Notes under the pieces: generated by a model | The model's input: only the letters and a program-made list of their open reading frames with translations | Database searches by the model: none | Told to the model about the DNA's origin: nothing | Program-made: the position numbers and the translations under genes | Shown: in pieces, positions 33,626 to 45,230 of the stretch | Numbering within the stretch: position 1 is the first letter of the stretch | Layout of the letters: the number at the start of each line of letters is the position of its first letter | Assembly: GCA_014898415.1 (NCBI GenBank) | Contig: RCTD01000045.1 | Location: forward strand, 43,662-107,661 | Source of the DNA: Stromatinia cepivora | Taxonomy: Eukaryota; Ascomycota; Leotiomycetes; Helotiales; Sclerotiniaceae | Direction of reading: 5' to 3' | Length of the DNA stretch: 64,000 nt

Positions 33626-36477
33626 ATGGGTGTTCTTAGCTATTTCAAGATTTCAAAAAGCGAAAGGTCTGAATCAGGCAAAGAGAAATCTCCAGCTGGC
33701 CCAAATTCTGTCGTTGAAAATGATTCACCTCGTCATGGCTTTGCCGAGCCATCACCTACTGCCTCGAGCAGGGTTAGCTTGTACAGCAACAATCGTTTAG
33801 ATGATATCAGACATCAAGTTATTCTAAATTATCTTTGGCAGAAACAAAGAGGTCTGATGTGGATTATGGATAATTCAGGACAACATGAGGGTGTTATGGT
33901 ACGCAAAGACAGGACAGAATATCTCTGTCGTCCTCCAGCCCTAGCTAGCTCCACCTTTGGTAGAGCTATGAAGATCATGAACGTTTCAGTAAGTGCCCCT
34001 CTCAAGCTTTAACCTTAAATTTAGAAAAACATGACGCTAATGTGGGGCATAGGCTGCTATGACCATCAACTCCACCGTCGTTCAACCATTTCTCACAAGA
34101 TCGCCTGACGCTCTTGATGTTCCTCTTACAAACGGCCTTCGAGTTCAAATTCTACCAACACTTGAAGACCTTCCCCGTGCTCGCAGAGCTCACTATGCTG
34201 CTTTCATTGCTAGAGAAGCTCTCCTTGTCGTTTGGGAAGATGATCCAACACTTCTTTTTGATAGAGCCAAAGCAATCGAGGACGGCTTACTCCAAACTAT
34301 CTGGAATGCCACTGATAATGAAAAGAGTGAAACGTTACCGCGAGCTCAGGTCAGCGAGGTTGATGAAGAGTCAGGACAGCCTGCCGAAGAGAGACCGATC
34401 ATGTATCTCAATTCATTCATGGTCTCGTGCTCAATCTGTCTTCTGGTGTGTATCATGGGTCTGGGGTACGCCCAGCTTGCGCTAGAGGTTGTCGTCTTGA
34501 AGCATTGGATATCCCTTTGCTACCTGATCATGACCCCAATATACTGCTTCTTCACACTGGTATGTCATCGGCAATATTAAAGACCATCTCTATGGCTACT
34601 AACGTTAAGTAGTTCTTCACAAGCGTAGTAATTGGTGTTCTCATGCAATGTTTCGGTCCAATTCAGCAACTTTCCAGGAACACCAAGTTCTTCTCTGCCA
34701 AAGCACCACCTCGCCTTCTGACAACGACACTACCACACGTCACCATTCAATGTCCTGTGTATAAAGAAGGATTAGCTGCCGTCATTGCTCCAACGATCTC
34801 CTCAATCAAGAAAGCAATTTCTACCTACGAATTGCAAGGCGGATCCGCAAATATCTTCATTAACGACGACGGTCTTCAGCTTCTTGATGAAGCCACTCGA
34901 CAACAAAGAATCGACTTTTACGCTGATCATGGCATTGGCTGGACCGCTCGTCCTCCCAACGGTCAAAATGGCTACACACGCAAAGGAAAGTTTAAGAAAG
35001 CCTCAAATATGAACTACGGACTTGCGTTATCCAATGCTATCGAAGAGAAACTTCAAGATATTGAGAGGCCAGCTACTTGGACTCAAGTTGACGAAGTTGC
35101 TGCTTTCGAATCTTGTCTTGCGGAAGTTCTTGATGAGAATCCTGAAGCATGGGCCGAAGGAAACATCAGAGTTGGTGACTACATTCTTATCATCGACTCA
35201 GATACTCAGGTTCCAGAAGACTGCTTGCTTGACGCTGCCAGCGAAATGGAACAATCTCCAGATGTAGGCATTATTCAATTCTCTTCTGCCGTCATGCAAG
35301 TATCGCATAACTTTTTCGAGAATGGTATTACCTTCTTTACCAACCTTATCTACTCTGCTATTCGTTATGGTGTTGCGAATGGTGGTGTGGCAGCTTTCGT
35401 GGGACACAATGCAATTCTTCGATGGTCAGCTATCCAAGAGATCGCTTTTGAGGATGAAGAAGGTCATGAACGATTCTGGTCCGAGTCCTGCGTCTCAGAG
35501 GACTTTGACATGGCTCTACGATTACAACTTAAGCACTATACAATCCGCATGGCTGCATGGGCCGGTGATGGATTCAAAGAAGGCGTATCCCTCACCGTCT
35601 ACGATGAACTGACTCGCTGGCAAAAATATGGTAAGTTAAACCACCCTTTACGATCGTGGCTCCTGCTAACCATCAACTAGCTTACGGCTGTAACGAACTT
35701 ATGTTTAACCCCATCAGAACCTGGCTATGGAAATCTCCATTTACGCCTCTCTTCCGCAGATTCATCTGTTCCGGTATCGATATCGGTTCAAAAGTTCAAA
35801 TCGTCGCGTATATTGGCACATACTACGCATTGGGCAGCGCATGGATAATCTGTGTTGCAAACTATATATTCGTTGGGCTCTGGAACGGATATCTCGATCG
35901 TGCCTATGTCGGTTCATGGCAGAATTGGCTCGCTATTACCGTTGTGTTTACCGGAGCGGGTAATGTGGGTCTTGCTGTACAACGTCATCGTTCTGGAGAA
36001 AAGTCTTTCCTTCCTGCTAGTAAGTCTCCTCTTCACATTCTCTTCACTCTTATTTTCATCTCTCTCGCATTTGTTTTTCTACTGCACTCAAACTAACACC
36101 CTTTCCCCCCAGTCCTCGAGAACTTGAAATGGTGCTTCATGTTCATGATATTCTTCGGCGGCGTCTCCCTCCACATGTCCCAAGCACTTCTCTGCCACAT
36201 GTTCGAGATCAACATGTCATGGGGCGCCACCTCCAAAGAAGTAGAATTCTCCAATTTCTTCCTGGAAGTGCCCAAGATTCTCAAGACCTTCAAGTACACA
36301 TACGCCATGTGTATTTTCGGCATCGTAGCCATGATTATCATGGCCGAAGCGACGTTCCTACCATGGAGCTGGAACATTGATGATTTTATCGCCATTTTCC
36401 CTTTGGGTGTTATGTGTGCTAGTCATTTGTTGTTGCCCGTGGCGTTGAATCCGGAGATGATGACGTTTAGTTGGTAG
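33626..36477 (+). CDS. GT2: Family 2 membrane glycosyltransferase (fungal GT2 needed for surface hyphal growth in other species)
   Basis: Processive-type GT2 with cellulose/hyaluronan-synthase-like topology. Five exons, 33626-33988, 34053-34559, 34613-35630, 35681-36019 and 36113-36477, give 863 aa. A hydrophilic N-terminus precedes two to three transmembrane helices (SICLLVCIMGLGYA, then CYLIMTPIYCFF). The catalytic loop follows: ITIQCPVYKEGL-like start, INDDG, the metal-binding IIDSDTQ, then CVSEDFDMALRLQ (ED acid motif) and RWQKYAYGCNELMF. Three to five helices close the C-terminus. The arrangement resembles the ZtGT2/FgGT2 proteins, whose loss blocks hyphal growth on solid surfaces and infection. 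Equivalence here is inference. The polysaccharide product is unknown for the family. Confidence 0.9.
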
Positions 36478-38196
36478 ACATTGGAGGGAATGCGCGTGAT
36501 GTCTTGTGGTTTAATGTTTGGTTGGGATGGAATCGGGGGTATATCGGTATGGGACGTTCTTTATATTTAACTAGGTACTAGGAGGGAGTATTTAGTATGA
36601 TACTGTACTTATCTCATGATGGAAGGATGAAGGTACAAATTTCATGGGATAGACTGGTTGGGTTTATAGTACATATTGCATACACAAAATACCAATTTGA
36701 ATAATTTGATGATACATGACTTCTTGAATATGGTTGAATGAGTGTTTTCGCCATGTCCATTTCATATAAACCTACACTCTCACGTGCATTTCACACCGAG
36801 TGCAATGCCCCCGCGCATCCACCTCCTACCACCCCTCACATCCAAATATGTTCTTAACGTAAATGTCCCAGTCTCGCTGGTATAATAAGCAATAGACAGC
36901 CATTTACCGTCCTTAATATGACGTAATCATGGAGTTTTTGAGGTTAATGTATCTGGTAGCTGCCGAGGAAGCACATTTTTCATGACTTTTCTTTGGCCTT
37001 CGATAATGAGTCCGAATAACAGAAAGTCTGTTCTAATCTGGTTGTCTTATTTCCTCTTCGTCATCTCAGAGAAAAAGCATAATTAACTGCGTGAGGTTGT
37101 CATGATTTAGTACAAGGTTCTTCGTTTCCCTATTCGTGTTCTTTCCTGGTGTCTATTCGGTTTTAGTCGTTCTTACATTTCCATCTTTCGAACTTGCTAG
37201 CTTTCTATGAGAGAATGTAAGGGGCCGTATGGAGACTTATCGTACCTTTTACCAGCATCGGGGCTGCTCTTTAGGCCGCAGGTACGACTGAAGGTTTGGC
37301 TGGCGCCATTTGTTTTCTGGCGGGGGATCGGAATCGGGAGTGATAACTTGCAAGACCATATAGATAAGGTTTATTCTGTAATGTCTGCAAGAGGTGTAGT
37401 GTTAGAGTAACTTAGAGATAATAATACTATTCTCCTCAAGTCCTACATTGCGTCTACCGTGCTGGATATCTCTGAAAGGCCTCTGAGAAAGACCACAGCC
37501 AGAAAGAGCATGGGAGAAACGTGTCTTAGAGATGGAATAGAAACTCATTACACATACCTTACCAGCCCAATGTCGTAAGCTTGCACACAAGCAAATACCC
37601 ATTCAAAATCTTTGGAAACGTAACGCAAGAATTACTCTTAAAGCAATCATGATTGCAACCTCCAAGACTCATATTTGTCTACAAGTGATATTAATGACTC
37701 AATATTGTAGGTTGAAAGTAGATAGTTGTTATGATGCAAACTATGAGAAAACAAATAATGAATAAACAATATCAAACCACACAAATCACATATACCACAT
37801 ATATTGATCCCAACCTCCCAGATCTCTTTCTAACCTTCAAGTAACCTCTCCTGAATTGTTTATTGCAACTGTCTAGTAGAGCACAAGCTCCCAAATATCA
37901 CCCATCTGGATAACACAAGTCATTCTGAGACGCAGCACCTTGAATCTCCTCTTTCTCACTGTAAAACTGCAGCTCCCGTGCCCTCCTTACGATTTTTGCG
38001 ACTGCTAAAGATTTTGAGAAACCCCAGGTTTCTGTAAACACTTCCGCGAGCCAACTCCGCGTTTTCGTGCCTTTCTCAGGCTCCTTTTGACGCTTTACAA
38101 GACCAATTGCTTCGATAGCCATACCTTCACGAATACCGCGGATCCCCCTACTCTACGCAACTCTCAAAATTCCCTCGAATTTCCTTCGAACCTAAA
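36478..38196. other. Intergenic, no confident gene
   Basis: 1.7 kb. It holds the second copy of the 30-bp dispersed sequence near the GT2 3' end and several short frames without family features. One is a charged 74-aa ATG frame (38122-37898) that would diverge from the SRA gene with only 74 bp between starts. Confidence 0.5.
36540..36569. repeat. Dispersed 30-bp sequence, copy 2
   Basis: Matches 19843-19872 with one mismatch in the same orientation. Located 62 bp downstream of the GT2 stop codon, probably in its 3' UTR. Confidence 0.85.
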
Positions 38197-38920
38197 ATGT
38201 CCAAGCCTGAGAGAATCGACAAGAACCCGAAGGTCGAGATTGAATATGTCGACAAGGTCAACCTCCCCGGAGGCGCAACAGTAGCGTTTATGTACCGGGA
38301 AGGCTATATGTTCCGCGGAATCAAATTCAGAAAGGGACAACAACCACGATATCGCGCAACCTGGGAGAAAGACAAACGATCTCCACATGCCGAAGGGCAT
38401 AATGGTCATATTATAGGCGATTGGTGGCCATATCGCCTTTGCACTATGCGCGATGCGGTACACGGAGACCTAAAAAAAGGAATCTGTGGAAAGCCTAGTC
38501 ACGGAGCTGTGTCAATCTTGATGGGCTCGGGGAACAAATATAAGGACATAGATAACGGTGATGTCGGTCACCTTTCCATCATATTATATGCCAATAGCTA
38601 ACAAAACAAACAAGGTGATTGAGTACTGCGGCGACAAAACAAACTCGATGGATCTGAGTTTCGAAACGGGCAAGTTGATTCGGGTTATACGTGGAGCCAA
38701 GGACGGATCTACCTTCGCTCCATCTGTAGGTTTTAGATATGACGGACTGTACAAGATTGAGAGCAAGGAAGAGCTTCCGGAAGAGAAATATAATCGGTAC
38801 AGATTGGTACGAGATAAAAATCAGAAGCCAATTCGAAGGGTTCATCCAACAGATGATGAGATGGATGAGTTTATTGCACGGAATGATTGGATTTCATCGA
38901 ATAAATCTAAGGCTAAGTGA
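38197..38920 (+). CDS. Stand-alone SRA-YDG domain protein
   Basis: SRA-YDG domains bind DNA with modified or hemimethylated cytosine, usually attached to RING, PHD or SET modules (UHRF1, SUVH). Here the protein is almost only the domain. Exon 1 is 38197-38562 and exon 2 is 38615-38920, giving 223 aa. The intron has a non-consensus donor (GTCGGT) and a CTAAC branch site. Motifs include MFRGIKFRKGQ, HNGHIIGDWWPYR, SHGAVSILMGSGNKY, then across the splice DIDNGDVIEYCGD, then LIRVIRG and the namesake FRYDGLYKI. The tail is basic. No catalytic or reader partner domain is visible. It may recognise modified DNA, but fungal substrates are not established. Confidence 0.88.
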
Positions 38921-40363
38921 TAATGGGCTCTGTATGTTCACATATTATCATGGCTAGAGTTTTCTGGAGGTTTAAATAAAGTTTTGCTTTCTTAACTGTT
39001 GTCCCCTTCATCTAGTAGGCTACTTACCACCGAAGATCCTCCGTGAACCGAATCAAAATAGGGATGATTTGTTGTCCAGCCTTTGAAGCTTGACAATATA
39101 TTATCGGAGCTGGTATGAAGAAGTTATACTATTAGTAGACTGAATGTTTCTGATAATCTCTTCAGGGGTTGATCAGTCATTTTGCCATATACCATCCTCC
39201 TAAGACCAATAATAGTTCTAGTGTTACCTATCACACCTGTTGAGACTTTTCTCTATACTTTCGAGTGGTTCTGATACAAGTCGTGTGAGATTTAAGTGGA
39301 TTAGTTACAACAAAATCAGTTCAAAATATCTCGAACTTCATTTTGGGTGTCAAATCCGAGTCTCATAACTCTATGACTAGCCTTTTTCCCGACTCGAGAG
39401 AATTTACGCCGAAGCAAAAATACACCCGGGAACGCCCTGGCTTCGGACCTGTGCAAGAATAAATGCTACATTGTTGGCCCAGAATCCACCCAAAAAAAAC
39501 GAATGCAGACACGAGCGGAATCGATCGCTAGTGCAATTATGGGGAGCAAGTACTACCCAAATCCGGCACTTTGGACTCATCCCCTGACCTTATCTCGCTA
39601 ATCACCTTCGTACACACTATTCTGGCACGGGTCAAAACCTCCCTTGGAAATGAAAATGCATTCATGCTAAATAGCCGTTTCAAAAACAATTTCAAATCCC
39701 AACAGATCACACTCATCCCCAATTTTACCCCGGAACAATGGAGAATTTTCCGAACTTTGCCTTTTAGGCTAAATGATAATTGTGGTTCTTGTATTCAGCC
39801 TCAAAGCGGGACTAGCATCACCGAAATAAGATCTAGTCCTTAGCTATAGTGGTACTTTATTACTGGCATAAATGAGTATAAATGTAAGTGTGTGTAAAGT
39901 ATTTAAATATAAATATGAAAGCAATTAGATTTATCCTAGATCTGCAATTGGTAGGACAAAATAAGATCTCGTTTGGAGTGGCATGTGATGGTTGCGGGGT
40001 TACATTTTGGGAAGAGTGGTAGAGGGCAAGTACAACTTAAGATGTATCTTTACATATGCTACAGAGTGAATGAATTGACAAAAGAAACATAAGAATTTCG
40101 TCTCTGGATTAATTCTAAGAATCTTCTCCATCCAACATCCAAACATCCAAACTTTCCATGAGCTTCTTCTCATCAGAATCAAACTAAATAGCCCCACCTC
40201 CACCCCCACCATCCCACCTTCCCATTATTTACTCAACCCCGCTCTCCAGAGGAAAGAACACTTCACAACCAACAAATCTTTTTAACAATTTTCCCTCTCT
40301 TCCATCTCTACTCTTTCAAAATCTTTCTTTCGGTACTCTACACACACACACAAAATATCAATC
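38921..40363. other. Intergenic, no confident gene
   Basis: 1.4 kb. Pyrimidine-rich sequence and a CA repeat (40341-40352) lie directly upstream of the xylose reductase start. No gene or RNA is recognised in the rest. Confidence 0.6.
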
Positions 40364-41598
40364 ATGGCTTCCCCAACCCTCAAACTCAACTCCGGATATG
40401 AGATGCCACAAGTTGGTTTCGGCTTATGGAAAGTCGACAATGCTACTTGTGCCGATACAGTATACAATGCCATCAAGACCGGATATCGTCTTTTCGACGG
40501 TGCATGCGGTAAATCTCCCTTCTCATCTCCCCGATTTCTAACCCCCCAACAAATAACTAACCTCCACCCTAGACTACGGCAACGAAGTCGAAGCCGGACA
40601 AGGCGTAGCACGCGCCATCAAGGACGGCCTCGTAAAACGCGAAGACCTATTCATCGTCTCCAAACTATGGAACAGCTTCCACGACCAGGACCGCGTGGGT
40701 CCCATTGCGCGCAAACAACTTGCTGATTGGGGAATCGATTATTTCGATCTCTACATTGTGCATTTCCCGGTTGCGCTACGTTATGTTGATCCCTCGGTGC
40801 GTTATCCACCGGGGTGGGAGTACAGTGGTAAGGAAGGTGATGTGCAACAGAGTAAGGCGAGTATTCAGGAGACGTGGCAGGCGATGGAGAAGCTGGTTGA
40901 TGAGGGGTTGGCGAAGAGTATTGGGGTGAGCAATTTTCAGGGGGCGTTGTTGATGGATTTGTTGAGGTATGCGAGGATTAGACCTGCGACGTTGCAGATT
41001 GAACATCATCCGTATCTGGTTCAGAATACGTTGTTGAAGTTGGCGGAGAGTGAGGGTATTAAGGTTACTGCTTAGTAAGTTTTCTTGTTCTGAGGACTGT
41101 TTTGAATGTTGCAGTGTACTGATTAGATATCTAGCTCATCATTTGGTCCACAATCATTCATTGAGCTTGGATGGGATCACGCTCAAAAGACTCCTCCACT
41201 CTTCGAGCACCCAGATATCTTAAAGATTGCCGAGAAGACCAAGAAGACTCCCGCGCAAGTTTTATTACGGTACGTTTCACTCCCTTTTCAAGTATCCCAT
41301 TTTCCTATCCAACCCAATACTAACACCTCGCAGCTGGGCAACCCAACGCGGCCTTGCCGTCATCCCCAAATCCAACAACCAAGCCCGCCTGGAACAAAAC
41401 TTACACGTCACCGATTTCGATTTGGAGAAGGAAGATTTAGAAGCAATTACTAAATTGGACCGGAATTTGAGGTTTAACAATCCTACCGATGTGAGTTTGA
41501 ATTCTTTCTTCGAAGCGGATGTTTAGACGTTTTAATGAATACCCCTTAACTAACAATTCACCCCTTAGTATCTCGGAACATTACACATTTTCGCATAA
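40364..41598 (+). CDS. XYL1: D-xylose reductase (aldo-keto reductase family 2B)
   Basis: NAD(P)H-dependent reduction of D-xylose to xylitol, the first step of fungal pentose catabolism; cytosolic. Five exons, 40364-40508, 40573-41074, 41135-41269, 41334-41490 and 41569-41598, give 322 aa, the standard length. The start [19 protein letters not shown] is diagnostic. The catalytic tetrad is visible as FDGACDYGNE (Asp and Tyr), VSKLWNSFH (Lys) and YIVHFPV (His). The coenzyme loop IPKSNN with a following Arg (ARLEQN) fits NADPH/NADH-type xylose reductases. [12 protein letters not shown] is the AKR signature. The last exon encodes only nine residues (YLGTLHIFA), matching the conserved C-terminal GTLxIFA-type end. 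Confidence 0.95.
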
Positions 41599-41917
41599 GC
41601 ATTATAAAGATGATAAAGATTGATGACAAGTTTTACTACGCTTTTGTTTCGCTTTATTGCTTAGATGATATCTAGATATTCAACGTGTTGAACAAAAGCA
41701 ATCATACCATCCGTATAATACAGTCTCCCATCCACTTTGCAATGCAACATTTATAGTTGCCATGTATACGCTGTGATATCCATGAAACCCATCGATTCCC
41801 ACCAAGAACTCCATTGCCATGCTATAATATCTTCATGCCATGTACGCACATGTATGTCTACCCTACTGACCACTCCCCATTTCCACATGCCAACCCTCCC
41901 ACTGTGTAAAACGTATT
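41599..41917. other. Convergent 3' ends of XYL1 and SDS22
   Basis: 319 bp between two facing stop codons. No terminator motif can be assigned and nothing else is seen. Confidence 0.6.
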
Positions 41918-43187
41918 CTATGAAACCCTAACAAAAGCTGTCATTTTGTTAGTACATAAAGGCATACCTTTGACACAAAAGGAGGAAACTTACTAGCATC
42001 AATCTGCATAACCTGCGGCAACGTCAAGCGCACCTTATTCCTATACAAAGCCGGAGCCCTCAACTGCAAAGGATTCCCCTCAAAATAAACCGTAGTCAAT
42101 TTCTCCTTATCTCTCAAATGTTCCTCGACATCATTAAAATCCGCAATTTGATTATAACTAGCCCATACCTCTTCTAACTCCTTTAATTCCTTGATGCCCG
42201 CCAGAGACGATATTTGATTATTCGAAATATCCAGAACGCGCAGTTGAGAAGATGATTCCAGGCCCGAGAGTGACGTTAACGCATTGTGCGAGATGTATAA
42301 TTCTTCCAACGAAGGAAGTTTATCCAAGCCGGTTATGGAGCGGATGCGATTACTCTGTATACTTAGGATCTTGAGATTTTGTAACGCGTCGAGATTTTTC
42401 ATCTCGGTGATCTTGTTCTTGCCTAGCCATAATTCTTCTAATCCTATTAACGTATCTAAACCCTGGATCGCGCGAATCCTGTTCGCTGCCAGTTCTAAAT
42501 TGCGTAGTTTGGTCAAACCGTCGAGGTTCTCGATGGTGGTTATTTTGTTCTGGACGAAGTAGAGGTCGGTGAGGGAGATTAGGTGGTTTATCTTCTTGAT
42601 GTGTTTTAGTTTGTTGAAGGAGAGGTCTAGGGAAGTGAGATGGATGAGATCTTCTAGCCCGCGGATGTGCGCAATTAGATTATCGTATAAATCGAGTTCG
42701 GTGAGGGTGGATGCTAAAGGGGAGAGTTCTTCGATTGTGGTGATGGTGTTTTGACGGAGGCAGAGTCTTTGGACTTGGGAGAAGCGGGAGAGGCGGAGAG
42801 ATGGGATGGAGGAAATGCGCGCGTGTACTAAGTCTATTTCTTCGGTGTCGAGAGGATAATCGTCGAGGAGATCTTGGACATGTTAATATATAGTACTAGC
42901 TAAATTACCTTTGGGCAGGGCGGAAGAAAGAGATGTATACCTTCATCTGCATTTATAATTTCCCCCGGAACGACATTCTCCTCATCCGAATACTCGGGAT
43001 CAGATAAAGCTTCCGGATTAACAAGTTCTAACTTCTTCCCACTCTCTTTCTCTATGCGTAGCTTTCCATCCCACCCACTGCTGTCGCGAATTATAGTAGA
43101 TTCTTGCGCATCATGTCCTTCGGCGTCACCTCTATTGATAGAAATATGTGAGAGACTGGTCACCGCTTTATCTTCTTCGCTCGACAT
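41918..43187 (-). CDS. SDS22: Protein phosphatase 1 regulatory subunit Sds22
   Basis: Leucine-rich-repeat regulator of PP1 (Glc7) in mitosis, nuclear. Exon 1 is 43187-42941, the intron is 42940-42873 and exon 2 is 42872-41994. After a 56-bp intron a last exon of only 20 nt (41937-41918) adds the final residues; total 381 aa. About eleven SDS22-class LRRs of 22 residues are visible (e.g. LTELDLYDNLIAHIRGLEDL, then LKILSIQSNRIRSITGLDKL). The LRR cap follows with YFEGNPLQ, PALYRNKVRLTLPQVMQIDA and the spliced end TFVRVS, close to the usual IDATFV terminus. The acidic N-terminus precedes DDYPLDTEEIDLVHARI, which is typical of the family. Confidence 0.95.
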
Positions 43188-43752
43188 GGTGATCGTTTGT
43201 ATTTCGTTTGTATGGTGGAGTGTGTTGTGGTGTGTTTTGAAATAATATTTGCCGCTGGTTTATGGAGGGGTATATTTATTTATTTGTTTGTTTGTTTGTT
43301 TGGTCGCAAGAAATTCGATCTAGGCTTATCTAAGTGGCCGGAATTGGTACTAGAGACTTCCTATAACTTCGAACACTTGCAGTTTCTGAATGGCACAACT
43401 CTCTTTTTTGAGAGTAATTAGACACTGAGAACCTTCTTTTATCGGCTTAAATATAGGATTCCATTTTACATAGAATTTTTAATCCGGCTTCGAAGAGGTA
43501 CTTGATGTAAAGTTCGAGTTCCAATTTCACAATGATAATGACAATGCTAATGACGGGTACTTCGGTGAGGGGTTCTGAAGGGCATGGCTCGGTAGCTTGA
43601 GCTGATGGACGTTTAATTGTGTTTGTACAATAAATCATCATACAAAAAATAACAAAAAACAACAACAATCATGACAATGCTGATAAAAGAGTTTATTAGT
43701 TTATGAGAGCTCCTATGACTCAAGGAATAATTGAATAAAATATTGACTCAGG
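43188..43752. promoter_or_regulatory. Divergent promoter region SDS22 / alpha-beta hydrolase
   Basis: 565 bp between the two start codons. A TTTG tetranucleotide run (43277-43302) lies about 100 bp upstream of the SDS22 ATG. Confidence 0.5.
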
Positions 43753-45230
43753 ATGTTTCGGGCGACTACCCTTCATCAGGCAAGGCGCATGACACGAAGG
43801 CCTCAATTTGGATATGGACAATATCAACGTCGGGCGTTTTTTGAAGTGCCTATGTTTCTTGTCCCCCCTCTATATTTTTTAGGATTAGGGATTGCGATGT
43901 GGACTTGTGAGTAGGATTTCTTTATTTTCTTCTCGCCTTTAGAGGACCAGTAACTTTGCGTTATATGGAGGTATTGAAAGTTCAGTACTTTTCTAAAACA
44001 GGGTCGGGGTTTGGGGATCTTTTACATATTCGCCGACGAGTGTTGCAGCGAGTGTTGCTATCTCTTATTATTGTCACTGGTATCCAAATAATGCTCATGC
44101 TGAGTCGAGGTAGGGAAATGTTTTATGATGGTAACATTTCAAAATAAAATTATCTACATGGTAAGCACTCTCACATTTTCCCATCCAACACCTCTCATAC
44201 TGTAAAAATAGCCTGGATTGCCTCCAAATTCCCGACAAGAAACTATCGCGAATTATGAAAAAGAATGCCTGGGTATAAAATGGAGGGAAGAGAAGATGAA
44301 GTCTACAGATAGAACTGCGATCAGTCTAGCTGTTACAGAAGTATCTAGTGGTGCCAAAATTGAGAGGAGACAACGGATAGTCTATGTTTTATATTTCCAA
44401 GGTTATTGTTCTCTTCTTTCTTAGCTTGCAATTATGAGTATTCACATAAGTGCAGGAAATGCAGCATCATTACCACCAAGACTTCCATTTCTCTCTTTTG
44501 TCCCATGCAAATTGCAAAAGCTACGATCTGCCCATGATGGTCCCGTGCAATATGTATTCGTGTGTTGCAGCTATAGAGGATATTGGACATCTCGAGGAAG
44601 TCCATCAGAAAAGGGTATCATGATGGATGCAGAAGCTACAATGCAATGGGTTAAGAAAGATCTTGAATCACGGTTAGACTCAGATGGATGTGAGATTGTA
44701 CTTTGGGGTCAAAGTATTGGGGCGGGGGTTGCCACTGGTTTGGCAGCAAAAGATGGAATATTTTCAGATGAGTTGCGTTTGCAGAAATTGATTTTGGAGA
44801 CACCATTTCTGGGCATGTAAGTATTCCATTACTGGGAACTTCGGACGTCTGAGATTAACCAGTGCGGCACAGTAAAGCAATGCTAGAAACACTATATCCG
44901 CAAAAATGGCTTCCATATCGACATCTTCACCCATTTTTAAGAAACCATCTTGATAGTTGGAAAGCTCTAGGCGAATTACATGAACGCACTGAAAAATCCG
45001 GATTAAAAGCACCGCAGATTCTTATTTTGCAAGCTGGGAAAGACGAGTTGGTGCCGGCATCCCATGGGGAATTACTAGAAAAAAGGTGTTCGGATCTTGG
45101 GTTGGAGGTGAGACGAGAAATTATTCAGAGCGCGTTGCATAATGAGGTTTTGGTTCGTGGAGGTGGAAGTACGATTATTGCGGAGGCTATAGGGGATTTT
45201 GGTTTAGATCGAGATGGGATTAAAAGGTAG
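43753..45230 (+). CDS. BEM46-like alpha/beta hydrolase (ABHD13 type)
   Basis: Membrane-anchored serine hydrolase of the BEM46 family. Five exons, 43753-43906, 44114-44160, 44212-44401, 44456-44816 and 44873-45230, give 369 aa. A hydrophobic N-terminal segment (VPMFLVPPLYFLGLGIAMW) continues over the first splice into TWKCFMMVTFQNKIIYMPGL. FQNKIIYMPGLPPNSR is the conserved entry to the fold. YFQGNA, the nucleophile elbow WGQSIGAG, the acid in AGKDELVP and the catalytic His in SALHNE follow in order. BEM46 proteins affect polarity and ascospore germination in other fungi; the substrate is unknown. The first intron (207 bp) is the least certain part, chosen because it restores the conserved junction. 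Confidence 0.85.

Noticed and set aside
37898..38122. 74-aa charged frame diverging from the SRA gene
   Set aside because: Starts only 74 bp from the SRA ATG and shows no family pattern; more likely promoter sequence.
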